From positions 2,542,001-2,606,000 of the forward strand of contig NZ_CP119145.1 in NCBI RefSeq assembly GCF_029167625.1: a DNA stretch of 64,000 nucleotides, written 5' to 3'. The notes under the pieces were generated by a model. That model was not told the DNA's origin. It did no database searches and worked only from the letters and a program-made list of their open reading frames with translations. Of this stretch, positions 1-8,395 are shown in pieces (the first letter of the stretch is position 1; every line of letters begins with the position of its first letter). Origin of the DNA: Streptomyces sp. AM 4-1-1 (GTDB taxonomy: Bacteria; Actinomycetota; Actinomycetes; Streptomycetales; Streptomycetaceae). Position numbers and translations under genes: made by a program.

Positions 1-482
1 CGCCCGACGAGGTGGCGCTCGTGCGCGGGCTCATCGAACGGGCCCCGGACGACTCGCTGGTGGTGGGGGCGCACCGCAACTACCCGCTGGCGTACGAGGA
101 ATACTGGCGGCTGCGGCACTACTGGTTCCTGGACGACTCGAAGGCGCACGTACGGGAGATCCTGCGCGATCCGGCCACCGTGCTGGCCCGGGACATGGCG
201 GGGGTGCGGGCGCCGGGACGGGCGTACTTCCTGCTGACCCGGGGGCAGATCGCAGACTCGGAGATGAACGGCATGCTGACGGTCGGGCAGTTACGGCGGA
301 TCGAGCGCGCGCTGGCCGGTTCGCCGCTGTTCCGCGAGGTGGCCCGCAGCGGTGCCGGTGTCGTCTTCGAGCTGCGCGCGGAGGGTGCGGATGACAGAGA
401 CGGGGGCCGTGCGGACGAGGACGGCGCGGGCGGCGGGGACGACGGCGGCGGGGACGGGCCGGGAAGGAGCGGGACCCGGTGA
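1..482 (+). CDS. C-terminal part of a probable membrane-associated protein (5' end outside window)
   Basis: The frame is open from base 3 with no convincing start, so this is the 3' end of a longer gene; it stops at 480-482. About 120 residues look structured (motifs 'GAHRNYPLAYEEYW', 'AYFLLTRGQ'), in the style of the soluble C-terminus of large actinobacterial membrane glycosyltransferase-like proteins. The last ~35 residues are low-complexity Gly/Asp/Arg. No family can be named with certainty. It overlaps the next gene by GTGA, so they are probably co-transcribed. An in-frame TTA codon at 291-293 (in 'VGQLRR') makes translation potentially dependent on the bldA tRNA found at 41.5 kb. Confidence 0.7.
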   Translation, partial: PDEVALVRGLIERAPDDSLVVGAHRNYPLAYEEYWRLRHYWFLDDSKAHVREILRDPATVLARDMAGVRAPGRAYFLLTRGQIADSEMNGMLTVGQLRRIERALAGSPLFREVARSGAGVVFELRAEGADDRDGGRADEDGAGGGDDGGGDGPGRSGTR

Positions 483-898
483 CGCTCCGTTCACTCGCGC
501 TCAGGCTGCTGCCGCCCCTGACGGGCTGGCTGGCGGTCGCCGCGACCGCGCTGCCCGGCGGCTCACCACTGCGGGTCGCGCCCGTCGCGGTGTTCCTGCT
601 CACGGGGCCGGGCGCGGCCGTGCTGCGGGTGCTGCGGCCCGCGCTCCACCGCCGCCGGGCCGTCGGGCCGGTGGAGGAGTGGGACACGCACCACGAACGG
701 GACTCGGACCGGTTGGAACTCCTGGTGCTGGCCGTCCTGTTGAGCGTCGGCGCGCTCGTCGTCCTGGCCACCGTCCTGATGGCCACGCACACCTTCAGCG
801 GCCCGCGCGTCCTGCTGCCGCTCACCGCGCTGGCCACGCTCGCCGCCTGCTGCCCCCGGTGGGGCGGCTCCCCGGCGCGGAGGGGGCCGCCGCCGTGA
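479..898 (+). CDS. small integral membrane protein, unknown function
   Basis: 139 residues from a GTG that overlaps the upstream stop by four bases. Hydrophobic stretches lie at about residues 8-28 and 34-55, with a longer double one around 78-125 ('LLVLAVLLSVGALVVLATVL', then 'LLPLTALATLAACC'), separated by a basic, His/Arg-rich loop. I do not recognise a family. Translational coupling on both sides (GTGA at 479 and again at 895) ties it to the upstream partial gene and to the GH26-like hydrolase, which suggests a surface-polymer locus. Confidence 0.6.
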   Translation: MTLRSLALRLLPPLTGWLAVAATALPGGSPLRVAPVAVFLLTGPGAAVLRVLRPALHRRRAVGPVEEWDTHHERDSDRLELLVLAVLLSVGALVVLATVLMATHTFSGPRVLLPLTALATLAACCPRWGGSPARRGPPP

Positions 899-1947
899 CG
901 GCGTACCGGCGCCGCCGCGGCGGGCCGTGGACCGTGTCCGCCGTGTCCGTGTGCCTGCTGCTCGTGGCACTCCTCGCCCTGGACCGTTCCTCGGGGCCGG
1001 GCGCCGGGGCCCCGGGACACCACGAGCGGTGCCGTCGGCCGACCGCGCCGCTGATGCCCCGCTGCGGCGCGTGGTTCGGGGCGTACGTCCGGCACGACAG
1101 GGCGGATCTCCAGGAGAAGGTCCTCGCCTACGAGGCACGGATCGGGCGCCGGCTGGACATCGTGTACACGTACCACGACATGTCCCTCGGCAGCCCGGAG
1201 GGCGAGCTGCTGACCGAGCAGGAGCGCGAGGTCGGGGCCGACCGGATGCTGCTGCTGTCGTGGGAGAGCAAGTGGTGGGGCGGCGCCCCCGCACAGCAGC
1301 CCGGCTGGCGGGAGATCGCGGCGGGCGCGCTCGACACCGCGGTGATCGACGTGCAGGCCAGGCGGATCGGGGCGTACCGGAAGCCGGTGTTCCTCTCCTT
1401 CGACCTGGAGATGGACACCCGTACCCCCGCCGCCGGGACCCCGGCCGACTACGTGGCCGCGTACCGCCACATCCATGACAGGTTCCGGGCGCTGGGGGTG
1501 ACGAACGTGGTGTGGACGTGGATCATCACCGGCTATCCGGGGCACGACGCCCTCTTCCCCCGGCTGTACCCGGGGGACGCGTACGTCGACTGGATCGGCT
1601 ACAACCAGTACAACTACTACCGCTGTCACCAGGCGCCCTGGCGGTCCTTCGAGGAGACGCAGTCCGCCCCGCACGACTGGATACGGAGTCACCTCTCCGC
1701 CCGCAAGCCGCTGATGCTCTCGGAGTTCGGCACGGCGGACGACCCGTCGCGGCCACGCGCCCAGGCCCGCTGGTACGCGCGGGTGCCGTCCGTGCTGAAG
1801 CGGCTCGACGGTGTGTACGCGGCGCTCCAGTGGAACGGCCGTGACCCCGGCCCCGGCTGTGATCTCTCGCTCGCCCGTGACGCGTCCTGGGAGGCGCTGC
1901 GCGAGGCGGTCGCCGATCCGTATCTGAACCAGCCGCCTCCACGGTGA
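895..1947 (+). CDS. GH26-like glycoside hydrolase, membrane-anchored or secreted
   Basis: 350 residues from the GTG at 895, chosen because it overlaps the previous stop (GTGA) and is followed by a signal-anchor: basic 'YRRRRGG', then the hydrophobic run 'VSAVSVCLLLVALLAL'. The body reads like glycosyl hydrolase family 26 (beta-mannanase superfamily): 'CGAWFGAYV' near the N-terminus, 'PVFLSFDLEMD', 'GDAYVDWIGYNQYNYY', and 'LMLSEFGT', whose Glu fits the catalytic nucleophile of clan GH-A. Such proteins are common in actinobacterial exopolysaccharide loci, where they trim or release the polymer; the substrate here cannot be read from sequence. The frame stays open far upstream, but that part has no signal sequence and overlaps the coupled genes. 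Confidence 0.75.
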   Translation: MTAYRRRRGGPWTVSAVSVCLLLVALLALDRSSGPGAGAPGHHERCRRPTAPLMPRCGAWFGAYVRHDRADLQEKVLAYEARIGRRLDIVYTYHDMSLGSPEGELLTEQEREVGADRMLLLSWESKWWGGAPAQQPGWREIAAGALDTAVIDVQARRIGAYRKPVFLSFDLEMDTRTPAAGTPADYVAAYRHIHDRFRALGVTNVVWTWIITGYPGHDALFPRLYPGDAYVDWIGYNQYNYYRCHQAPWRSFEETQSAPHDWIRSHLSARKPLMLSEFGTADDPSRPRAQARWYARVPSVLKRLDGVYAALQWNGRDPGPGCDLSLARDASWEALREAVADPYLNQPPPR

Positions 1948-2048
1948 ACCGAACCCCACCCGTAACGGCACTTACCGGTCACGGACTGTCGTCGCATCGA
2001 CATCACCCGACCCGACACGACACCACCGGACCTTGTCATACTGGGAAC

Positions 2049-2426
2049 GTGTCCAGCTCCCACACTCCGGAGAACGCCGATCACTCGGGTCCTGCCGCGC
2101 AGGCCCTGCACCAAGCCTTCGGGGGTGAGTACGCGCTCGGCGACACCTGGATCGTCACGGCCGAAGGTGAGGTCGACGCGGACAACATCTCCGGTCTGCG
2201 GGCCACGCTGGAGACGGCCGCCGCCACCTACCCGGTCGTCATCCTCGACACGAGCGCCCTCGCCTTCGCCGACTCCAGCTTCCTCAATCTGCTCGTACGG
2301 GTGCACAAGCGGACGTCGCTGCGGATCGCGGCCCCGCCGCCGCAGCTCCGCCGTCTGCTGGCCATCACGGGCGCGGACCGGGCGCTGCGGATCTACCCGG
2401 ACGTGGCACACGCCACCGAGGACTGA
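2049..2426 (+). CDS. STAS-domain anti-sigma factor antagonist-like protein
   Basis: About 125 residues from the GTG at 2049; the frame stays open upstream to 1944, but that part is His/Thr-rich and unlike the family. It shows the STAS pattern of RsbV/SpoIIAA proteins: 'WIVTAEGEVDADNISGLRATL', then strand-helix 'VVILDTSALAFADSSFLNLLV', where the serine pair in 'ADSSF' sits at the usual phosphorylation position. In partner switching the unphosphorylated form binds an anti-sigma kinase and frees the sigma factor. It lies tail to tail with the large stress-signalling operon and could be a client of its PP2C phosphatases; that link is inference. Confidence 0.75.
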   Translation: MSSSHTPENADHSGPAAQALHQAFGGEYALGDTWIVTAEGEVDADNISGLRATLETAAATYPVVILDTSALAFADSSFLNLLVRVHKRTSLRIAAPPPQLRRLLAITGADRALRIYPDVAHATED

Positions 2427-2460
2427 CCGACAGCCGGGGCGGGCTCCGGCCGGTGGCTAA

Positions 2461-2620
2461 GGGCTGTCCCGCGATCCGTGGTGGATCAGCGTGCGGCGTC
2501 AGATGCGGTGCATCGCCAGGCGGAGGAGCGTCCGCATACTGGATGTATGCGGACGTTCCGACAACGCCGCGAGGTGCCGTAGCTGTCGTCGCACGCCCAC
2601 CAGGGATCGCGGGACAGCCC
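2461..2620. mobile_element. MITE-like element, copy 1
   Basis: 160 bp, non-coding, with near-perfect terminal inverted repeats of about 24 bp: the left end begins GGGCTGTCCCGCGATCC and the right end read in reverse gives the same 17 bases, both continuing into TGGTGG. A same-length second copy lies at 35319-35478, about 93% identical by eye (around 11 differences). Inside is an 11-bp perfect inverted repeat at 2529-2555 around a 5-nt loop. TA flanks the element after one extra base on each side, a possible target duplication. No transposase is encoded, as expected for a MITE mobilised in trans. The right end is 5 bp from the stop codon of the receiver-PP2C gene. Confidence 0.8.
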
Positions 2621-2625
2621 GTAGG

Positions 2626-4233
2626 TCAGTCCAGCCGGACGACGAGCAGGGCGATGTCGTCGTCCTTGTTCTCGCCGAACGTCCGCAGCACCTCTTCGCA
2701 CAGGGCCTCCGGCTCGGCCGGTCCGGCCTCGGCGACGGCCCGGAACTTGTTGAGGCTGTCGTCCAGGTCCTCGTCGCGCACCTCCACCAGGCCGTCGGTG
2801 ATCAGCACCAGACGTGTGCCGGGGACGGTGTCCACCACGGTCGACGGCGGGTGCGGAAGGTCGAGCCCCAGCAGCGGTCCGTGTTCGTGGACGAAGGTCG
2901 CGGGCCCGTCCGGCCTGACCAGCAGCGGTGGGATGTGCCCGGCGTTGGACACATGGACACGGCGTCCGCCGGGTTCGATGAGGATCACGCACAGGGTCAC
3001 CGTCACGCCCGGCCGCGAGTAGGCGAGCAGTGATTCGAGGCGTTCGTTGATGTGGTGCGGGGTGTGGCCCTCCAGGGCGTAGGCGCGCAGCGCGTGCCGC
3101 ACCTCACCCATCACGGTGGCGGCGGCCAGTGAGTGTCCCGCGACGTCGCCGATCGCCAGCAGCAGTCCGTCGTCCGTCCGGATGGCCTCGTAGAAGTCGC
3201 CGCCGATCTCGGTGTGTGTCGAGGCGGGCAGGTACCGGAACGCCATCTCGACGCCCGGCACGCTCGGCAGCCGGTCCGGCAGGAACGTCCGCTGGAGGGA
3301 GAGCGCGAGGGAGTGCTCCTCGTTGTAGCTGCGCAGCGCCTCCAGCGACAGCGCGCAGGCGTGGACCAGTTGCTGGAACAGCTTCTGCCCGTCGGGCCCG
3401 GGGACCGCGGCGGCGGGTACGGCGAAACAGACCGGCGGGCGGCCGTGTTTGGTGCGGGCCACCATCAGGGCGACGTCCTCGTCCAGTTGACCGCCCGGTA
3501 CCAGCATCCGCCACCGGGCCCGTGGCAGGACCGTCATCTCGGCCCCCGTACCGCTGCGGAGGGCGTGGCCGGAGAGCCGGCCCAGCAGATCGGGGTCGGT
3601 GGGCACCAGCCGGGGGGTGGCTCCGGGGCCCTCCACCTCGCTGCGGACGGCCTGGCCCTGCGGGGTCAGGAACACGGCGGTGGCGGCGCACGACAGCAGG
3701 TCCGCCGCGCCGCCGGTCGCGGCGGTGGCGAACGAGTGGAAGCCGACGGCCCGGTAGACGTCGAGGGTGGTCCGGTTCAGCGTGACCAGCCGCTCGGCCA
3801 GGCGCTCGGCCCGGCGCCTGGCCCTGGCATAACGCAGCGTGGCCGTGACGGTGGCCAGCAGCTCCACCGGGTCGATGGGCTGGTTGAGGTACGCGTCGGC
3901 CCCGCGGCGCAGGCCCTGCGCGTGGTCCTCGGGCGTGACGGCGGCGGCGGAGATGTGGATCACCGGCAGCCCGACGGTCGCGGGGTCGCTCTTGATGCGC
4001 TCGCACACCTCGAAGCCGCTCATGTCGGGCAGCCGTACGTCGATGATCGCGGCTTCCGGGCCGGGCGTCCCGGACTCGGCCAGCAGCGCCAGTCCCGTCC
4101 TCCCGTCGGCCGCGGCGATCACGGTGTGTCCGGCGCGGCCGAGCCAGCTGGTGAGGACGTACCGGTTCACCTCGTCGTCGTCGATCACCAGCACGGTCGC
4201 GGGTGCGTCGTCACGGCTCGCGTCGGAGTTCAC
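2626..4233 (-). CDS. receiver-PP2C (SpoIIE-type) protein phosphatase
   Basis: 535 residues starting at a GTG that overlaps the upstream kinase stop (GTGA). Residues ~12-130 form a CheY-like receiver: acidic cluster 'DDDE', phospho-acceptor Asp65 in 'AIIDVRLPD'. The conserved lysine is replaced by Gln118 ('YLNQPIDP'), so signalling may be altered. A linker of ~180 residues resembles a GAF-like region. Residues ~320-535 are a SpoIIE/RsbU PP2C phosphatase with 'IGGDFYE', 'IGDVAGHS', 'SNAGHIPP', 'ITDGLVE' and 'DDDIALLVV', the metal-binding aspartates of the family. It should dephosphorylate an RsbV-like STAS antagonist. It is the last gene of the stressosome operon, plausibly its output. Confidence 0.9.
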   Translation of the reverse strand: MNSDASRDDAPATVLVIDDDEVNRYVLTSWLGRAGHTVIAAADGRTGLALLAESGTPGPEAAIIDVRLPDMSGFEVCERIKSDPATVGLPVIHISAAAVTPEDHAQGLRRGADAYLNQPIDPVELLATVTATLRYARARRRAERLAERLVTLNRTTLDVYRAVGFHSFATAATGGAADLLSCAATAVFLTPQGQAVRSEVEGPGATPRLVPTDPDLLGRLSGHALRSGTGAEMTVLPRARWRMLVPGGQLDEDVALMVARTKHGRPPVCFAVPAAAVPGPDGQKLFQQLVHACALSLEALRSYNEEHSLALSLQRTFLPDRLPSVPGVEMAFRYLPASTHTEIGGDFYEAIRTDDGLLLAIGDVAGHSLAAATVMGEVRHALRAYALEGHTPHHINERLESLLAYSRPGVTVTLCVILIEPGGRRVHVSNAGHIPPLLVRPDGPATFVHEHGPLLGLDLPHPPSTVVDTVPGTRLVLITDGLVEVRDEDLDDSLNKFRAVAEAGPAEPEALCEEVLRTFGENKDDDIALLVVRLD

Positions 4234-5672
4234 CGGTGGGTCCCGTCGGCGGGCGCGTCGGACGGGGCGGGCGGGGCGTCGGCGGTGTCGGGTCTCTCCA
4301 CCGCGGGAGGCGTCGGCAGGTCGGGGAGCCGCACCTCGACCCGGGTACCGACCCCCGGGGTGCTGGTCAGCGTGAGCGTGCCGCCCAGCAGTTCCGCGAG
4401 CGTACGGGCGTACGGCAGTCCGAGGCCGGTGCCCGGTCGGCCCCGCTGGTGCGGGCCGCGCACCTGGTAGAACTCCTCGAAGATCCGCTTGAGTTCGCCC
4501 CGCGGGATGCCGACGCCGGTGTCGGTGACCGTGAAGACCAGCCAGGGGGTCGGTGTCCCGTCCGTGGTGAAGTCCAGGCGCACCTCACCGTGTTCGGTGA
4601 ACTTCAGCGCGTTGGACAGGAGGTTGCGCAGGATACGGCTCAGCAGCACCTCGTCGGTGACCACCACCGGAAGCGTGCCGGACTCGGGCATCACCAGAGC
4701 GACGCCCTCCGAGTGCACCGTGCCGCGCATCAGCCCGCCGAGCTGACCGAACAGGGTCCGCAGATCGACCGGGGCCGGGTGCGGGTGCAGTTGTCCCGAC
4801 TCCGCCTTGGCGACGTCGAGGAGATCGCCGACCAGGGCGAGCAGGGTGTGGCCCGCCGAGGCGATGAGCGAGACCTGCTGCCGCTGCTCGTCCTTCAGAT
4901 CCGGTGAGTCGGGCGCCAGGAGGAGGCGGGAGAGGGCGACCACGGCGTTGACGGGGGTGCGCAGTTCATGGCTGATGTTCGTCCAGAACCGGGTCTTCGC
5001 CTCGCTCGTCTCCCGCAACTGGCGGGACTTGTCCTCCAGTTCGGCGTGCAGGGCGACCACACCGCTGTTGGTCTCCTCCAACTCCTGGGACAGCTCGGTG
5101 TAGAGGGCCAGGACACCCTTGTTGGTCTCCTCCAACTCCTCGTTGAGCCGACGCAGTTCCTCGCGCTGGGCCCGGGTCTCCTCGATCGTCGAGATCAGGT
5201 CGCGGGTCTGCGCGCGTAGGTCCTCGACGAGGGTGGTCGGAGTGGTGCGGTGCAGGGCGTCGCGCAGCCGGGTGTGCCTGAGGGCGGGGGCGGTGTCGGC
5301 CATCGGCACGGGCTGTTCGATGACGACTCGGCTTCGCGGGGAGCCCTCCTCGTACCGCACCCGGTGCACGAGGCGGGCGGCCAGTTCCAGCGACTCCGGG
5401 CCGGGACGGGTGCCGTGGTCCCAGGCGAGTACGACGACGAGCGACGGCGGACCCTCGCTGTGCAGTGCGAACGTCACGGCCAGACCGTCGCAGCCGAGCC
5501 GGTCGCGTCCGAGTTCGCTCAGCGCGGTCGCCAGCCGCACCTGGTCCTGCCGGGGCAGTCCCAGGACCTCGGCCGCCGCCTGACCGCTGCGCCGGAGCGC
5601 GAAGATGTCCTGTGCCGAGCCGATGGCGAACGCCAGCACGGACTCGGGGTCGGTGGCGAACGTACTCACCAT
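4230..5672 (-). CDS. soluble sensor histidine kinase with N-terminal ATPase-like domain
   Basis: 480 residues; ATG at 5672 overlaps the upstream gene by 7 bp. Residues 1-125 resemble an anti-sigma/RsbT-type ATPase fold but the N-box asparagine is missing ('SELGRDRLG'), so this part is probably non-catalytic. Residues ~145-225 form a coiled coil rich in Glu/Leu with internal duplication ('EELEETNKGVLALYTEL', 'QELEETNSGVVALHAEL'). Then HisKA ('NISHELRTP', His235) and HATPase_c ('LLSNALKF', 'DTGVGIP', 'GTGLGLP'). No transmembrane segment is seen. It probably phosphorylates the receiver of the adjacent PP2C protein or passes stressosome input onward. The ~45-residue tail is Pro/Ala-rich. Confidence 0.88.
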   Translation of the reverse strand: MVSTFATDPESVLAFAIGSAQDIFALRRSGQAAAEVLGLPRQDQVRLATALSELGRDRLGCDGLAVTFALHSEGPPSLVVVLAWDHGTRPGPESLELAARLVHRVRYEEGSPRSRVVIEQPVPMADTAPALRHTRLRDALHRTTPTTLVEDLRAQTRDLISTIEETRAQREELRRLNEELEETNKGVLALYTELSQELEETNSGVVALHAELEDKSRQLRETSEAKTRFWTNISHELRTPVNAVVALSRLLLAPDSPDLKDEQRQQVSLIASAGHTLLALVGDLLDVAKAESGQLHPHPAPVDLRTLFGQLGGLMRGTVHSEGVALVMPESGTLPVVVTDEVLLSRILRNLLSNALKFTEHGEVRLDFTTDGTPTPWLVFTVTDTGVGIPRGELKRIFEEFYQVRGPHQRGRPGTGLGLPYARTLAELLGGTLTLTSTPGVGTRVEVRLPDLPTPPAVERPDTADAPPAPSDAPADGTHR

Positions 5673-6757
5673 GCCCCCTTGACGACCACGATCCCTGCGT
5701 CGTCGCGGCGTACCGCTGCCTCGCGCAACAGATGACCCGCCATCACGGTCGGGGTGTGGCGGAGCAGATTCGGTATCGCCCCCGCCGTCCAGCGCTCGGT
5801 CAGCCCGTCGGAGTGCATGACGAGGGCGCCGCCGGGAACGAGTGGCTGCTCGAACGTCCGGAGGGTGCGCATCTGCTGGCCGACGATGCCGGGGGCCGAC
5901 AGCAGCCCGTTGCGGGACTCGGGGCCGAGGAGGAAACCGGCGACGTTGCCGATGCCGCAGTAGCGGAGCAGACCGGCGTCCGGTTCGATCCGGGCCACGG
6001 CCACAGCGCCGCCCCGCGTACCGCGCAGCGCCTTGTGGATGTCGTTCAGGATGCCTTCGGGCTGGCGCGCGGACGTGTGGTGGAACGCCTTCACGGCCGC
6101 CTCGGAGGCCAGCGCGGCGAGCGGCCCGTGGCCGAGCCCGTCGCACACCATGACGAGCAGCGCCCGCTCCCGGCTTCCCCCGCCGGACGGGCTGTCACCC
6201 GGATCGACGCGGGCGGCCCAGGCGTCGCCGCAGCTGGTCTCCCCGCTGATCGGGCGGGTGATGCCGGCCACGACCGCGGGGGCGGTGGGCGGCTGCCCCG
6301 GCGTGGCCATGAAGGCGTCGCCGGGGTTCCGCGACCAGAACTGGGCGGCCAGGACCGTGCCCCGCCCCGGGACGGAGTGCAGGTCGAAGGTGTCGGCGAG
6401 CCGGGCCACGGCACCGAGCCCGATGCCGAGCGTGCCCGCCGTGGACACCCCGTCGGACAGTGCGGCGACCGGGTCGGTCATGCCGGGCCCGGTGTCCACG
6501 GTGACGAACTCCACACCCGCGCGGTCCTCGGTGCGCAGCACCCGCAGCAGCAGCGAGCCGTCCACCGCGTGGCGCTGCAGATTGGTCGCCGCCTCGGTGA
6601 CGGCGAGCGCCACCTCCGAGGCCCGGTGGCTGTTCAGGCCGATCCGGCGGGCCAGGGTGGCCGCCGCCCCCCTCGCCATCGACGGCAGGGAGGGCTCCGC
6701 CCGGAACCACGCGATGTCCTCACAGGCCGGCACGGTACGGCCGCTCAACTCGGTCAT
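5666..6757 (-). CDS. fused RsbT/W-type ATPase and PP2C phosphatase
   Basis: 363 residues from the ATG at 6757, which forms an ATGA overlap with the rsbT stop; another ATG 9 bp upstream is possible. Residues ~15-145: GHKL ATPase of the anti-sigma/RsbT class ('ALAVTEAATNLQRHA', 'DTGPGM', 'LGIGLGAV'). Residues ~165-363: SpoIIE/RsbX PP2C domain ('SGETSCGDAW', 'VCDGLGHGPLA', 'CGIGNVAG', 'HSDGLTE', 'DDAGIVVV'). RsbX-type phosphatases reset the stressosome by dephosphorylating RsbS and RsbR, so kinase-like and phosphatase-like modules in one chain could act on the same targets in opposite directions. That role is inference; the domain calls are clear. Confidence 0.88.
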   Translation of the reverse strand: MTELSGRTVPACEDIAWFRAEPSLPSMARGAAATLARRIGLNSHRASEVALAVTEAATNLQRHAVDGSLLLRVLRTEDRAGVEFVTVDTGPGMTDPVAALSDGVSTAGTLGIGLGAVARLADTFDLHSVPGRGTVLAAQFWSRNPGDAFMATPGQPPTAPAVVAGITRPISGETSCGDAWAARVDPGDSPSGGGSRERALLVMVCDGLGHGPLAALASEAAVKAFHHTSARQPEGILNDIHKALRGTRGGAVAVARIEPDAGLLRYCGIGNVAGFLLGPESRNGLLSAPGIVGQQMRTLRTFEQPLVPGGALVMHSDGLTERWTAGAIPNLLRHTPTVMAGHLLREAAVRRDDAGIVVVKGAW

Positions 6758-7176
6758 CGCGTCCACTTCACCACGGTCACGGTGGTGCCGCGGCCGGCCT
6801 CGGTGGACAGGTCGAAGTCGTCCACGAGCCGTCGCGCGCCGCTCAGCCCGAGTCCGAGCCCGCTGCCCGACGTCCAGCCGTCGGTCATCGCCTGCTCCAC
6901 GTCGGGGATGCCCGGCCCCGAGTCCTCGAAGACGGCGGCCACGCCCAGCTTCCCGTTCTTGCGGACGGCGCCGGCGGTGAGCACGCCACCACCGCCGTAG
7001 ATCAGGGTGTTACGGGCCAGTTCGCTGACCGCTGTGATGAATTTGGTCTGGTCGACGAGCGACAGCTTGCACCGCTGGGTGAGCGCCCTGGCCAGTTGCC
7101 TGGCACGCACGATGTCGTCGTTGCTGACGATGGGGTGCGTCTGCGGTGGTTCCTCAGCGGCCCAAGGGGGGATCAT
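6754..7176 (-). CDS. rsbT: RsbT-like serine/threonine protein kinase (stressosome switch kinase)
   Basis: 140 residues. GHKL ATPase signature with N-box 'TAVSELARNTLIYG', G1 'EDSGPGIPD' and G2 'SGSGLGLGLSGARRL', typical of RsbT. In the Bacillus model RsbT sits on RsbR/RsbS complexes, phosphorylates them under stress and is released to activate a PP2C phosphatase. It overlaps rsbS upstream and the ATPase-phosphatase fusion downstream by four bases each, fixing it in the operon. The N-terminal ~15 residues before 'HPIVSNDDIVRARQ' are poorly conserved in type, so the exact start is less certain. Confidence 0.9.
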   Translation of the reverse strand: MIPPWAAEEPPQTHPIVSNDDIVRARQLARALTQRCKLSLVDQTKFITAVSELARNTLIYGGGGVLTAGAVRKNGKLGVAAVFEDSGPGIPDVEQAMTDGWTSGSGLGLGLSGARRLVDDFDLSTEAGRGTTVTVVKWTR

Positions 7177-7547
7177 GCCCGGTCCGGGCGGGTGTCTGAC
7201 CGACGCAGCAGCGTCAGCCCCTTTTCCAGGTTGAGCGCGGTACGCACCCCACCCAGCGAAAGACCGAGTTCGACGAGTGTGATGGCGACCGCCGGACGCA
7301 TCCCCACCACCACGGTCTCGGCGTCCAGCATGCGTGAGATCGCCGCGATGGTGGCCAGCATGCGTCCCACGAAGGAGTCGACGATCTCGACCGCGGTGAT
7401 GTCGATCACGACACCGCGGGCCGCCTTGGCCACGATCTGTTCGGCCAGGTCCTCCTGCAGGTTGAGGACGGTCTGGTCCTCAAGGTCCACCTGGATGGAG
7501 ACCAGCAGGACGTCACCGATCTGCAGGACGGGTACGCGCTCGGTCAT
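7173..7547 (-). CDS. rsbS: RsbS-like STAS antagonist (stressosome scaffold)
   Basis: 124 residues, essentially one STAS domain: 'VPVLQIGDVLLVSIQVDLED', then 'GVVIDITAVEIVDSFVGRML', where Ser58 corresponds to the serine phosphorylated by RsbT in RsbS proteins. 'VVVGMRPAVAITLVELGL' completes the fold. The C-terminal 'RRSDTRPDRA' is a short basic tail. It starts inside the last codons of rsbR and ends inside the start of rsbT, the canonical R-S-T order. Confidence 0.92.
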   Translation of the reverse strand: MTERVPVLQIGDVLLVSIQVDLEDQTVLNLQEDLAEQIVAKAARGVVIDITAVEIVDSFVGRMLATIAAISRMLDAETVVVGMRPAVAITLVELGLSLGGVRTALNLEKGLTLLRRSDTRPDRA

Positions 7548-8395
7548 CGACGGGACCCTTGGTGAGCGACGAGGTCGATGCCCGACTTCTTCAGCGCGAG
7601 CTGGAGGGCGTCCGCAAGGGTGGCCTTCGTCACGATGTCACCGAACTCGATGCCGAGCGCCACGATCGTCTGGGCGATCTGCGGCCGGATTCCGGACACG
7701 GTGCATTCGGCGCCCATGAGGCGGGCGGCGACGATCGTCTTGAGCAGGTGCTGGGCGACCTGTGTGTCGACCGCCGGTACCCCGGTGATGTCGATGATGG
7801 CCTGCTCGGAGCCGGTGTCCACCAGTGCCTGGAGAAGCTTCTCCATCACGACCTGGGTCCGGGCGGAGTCGAGGGTCCCCACGAGCGGCACGGCGATCAC
7901 GCCGTCCCACAGCTTGACCACAGGGGTGGACAGCTCCATCAGCTGGTCGGACTGGGCGCTGATGATCTCCTCGCGCGCCCTGCTGTGCGTCTCGATCGTG
8001 AACAGACCGAGTTCGTCGAGCAGTCGGGCGAGACGCAGATACGCCTGGATCTCCTGGGCGGAGCCGTCCTGGAGAACCTTCTCCAGCTCCCCCTTCAGCG
8101 CGAACACGCTGATCGCGGTCTCGCTCGGCGTGAAGCCCTGGCGGGCGCGGTTGCGCGACAGTTCGGTGAGCAGAGCCCTGACCTCGGACAGCTCCTCGGC
8201 GTGGAGGTCCTGACCGCCCGCCCGGAGCGCTTCCTGGAGCGCCGTGTACAGCTCGCGCAGCTCACGGTCCAGCTCCGCCCGGCTCAGTCTGCCGCCCAGG
8301 GTGCCGGAGACACGCTCCACCCACCCGGCCGTGACCTCCTGGCTGTCGGCCGAGAGCAGTTTCACCATCTCGGCGGAGGCGTTTTGCTTCGCCAT
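7544..8395 (-). CDS. rsbR: RsbR-like stressosome sensor
   Basis: 283 residues. The N-terminal ~150 residues are alpha-helical, like the globin-type RsbR_N sensory domain. The C-terminal STAS domain (~160-275) contains 'VPLVGTLDSART' with Thr174 and 'GVPAVDTQVAQHLL' with Thr211, the positions of the two threonines (171 and 205 in B. subtilis RsbRA) phosphorylated by RsbT. The ATG is preceded by AAGGAG at good spacing, with an AT-rich leader upstream. It is the first gene of a six-gene operon in which all junctions overlap by 4-7 bp. The input signal is unknown. Confidence 0.9.
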   Translation of the reverse strand: MAKQNASAEMVKLLSADSQEVTAGWVERVSGTLGGRLSRAELDRELRELYTALQEALRAGGQDLHAEELSEVRALLTELSRNRARQGFTPSETAISVFALKGELEKVLQDGSAQEIQAYLRLARLLDELGLFTIETHSRAREEIISAQSDQLMELSTPVVKLWDGVIAVPLVGTLDSARTQVVMEKLLQALVDTGSEQAIIDITGVPAVDTQVAQHLLKTIVAARLMGAECTVSGIRPQIAQTIVALGIEFGDIVTKATLADALQLALKKSGIDLVAHQGSRR

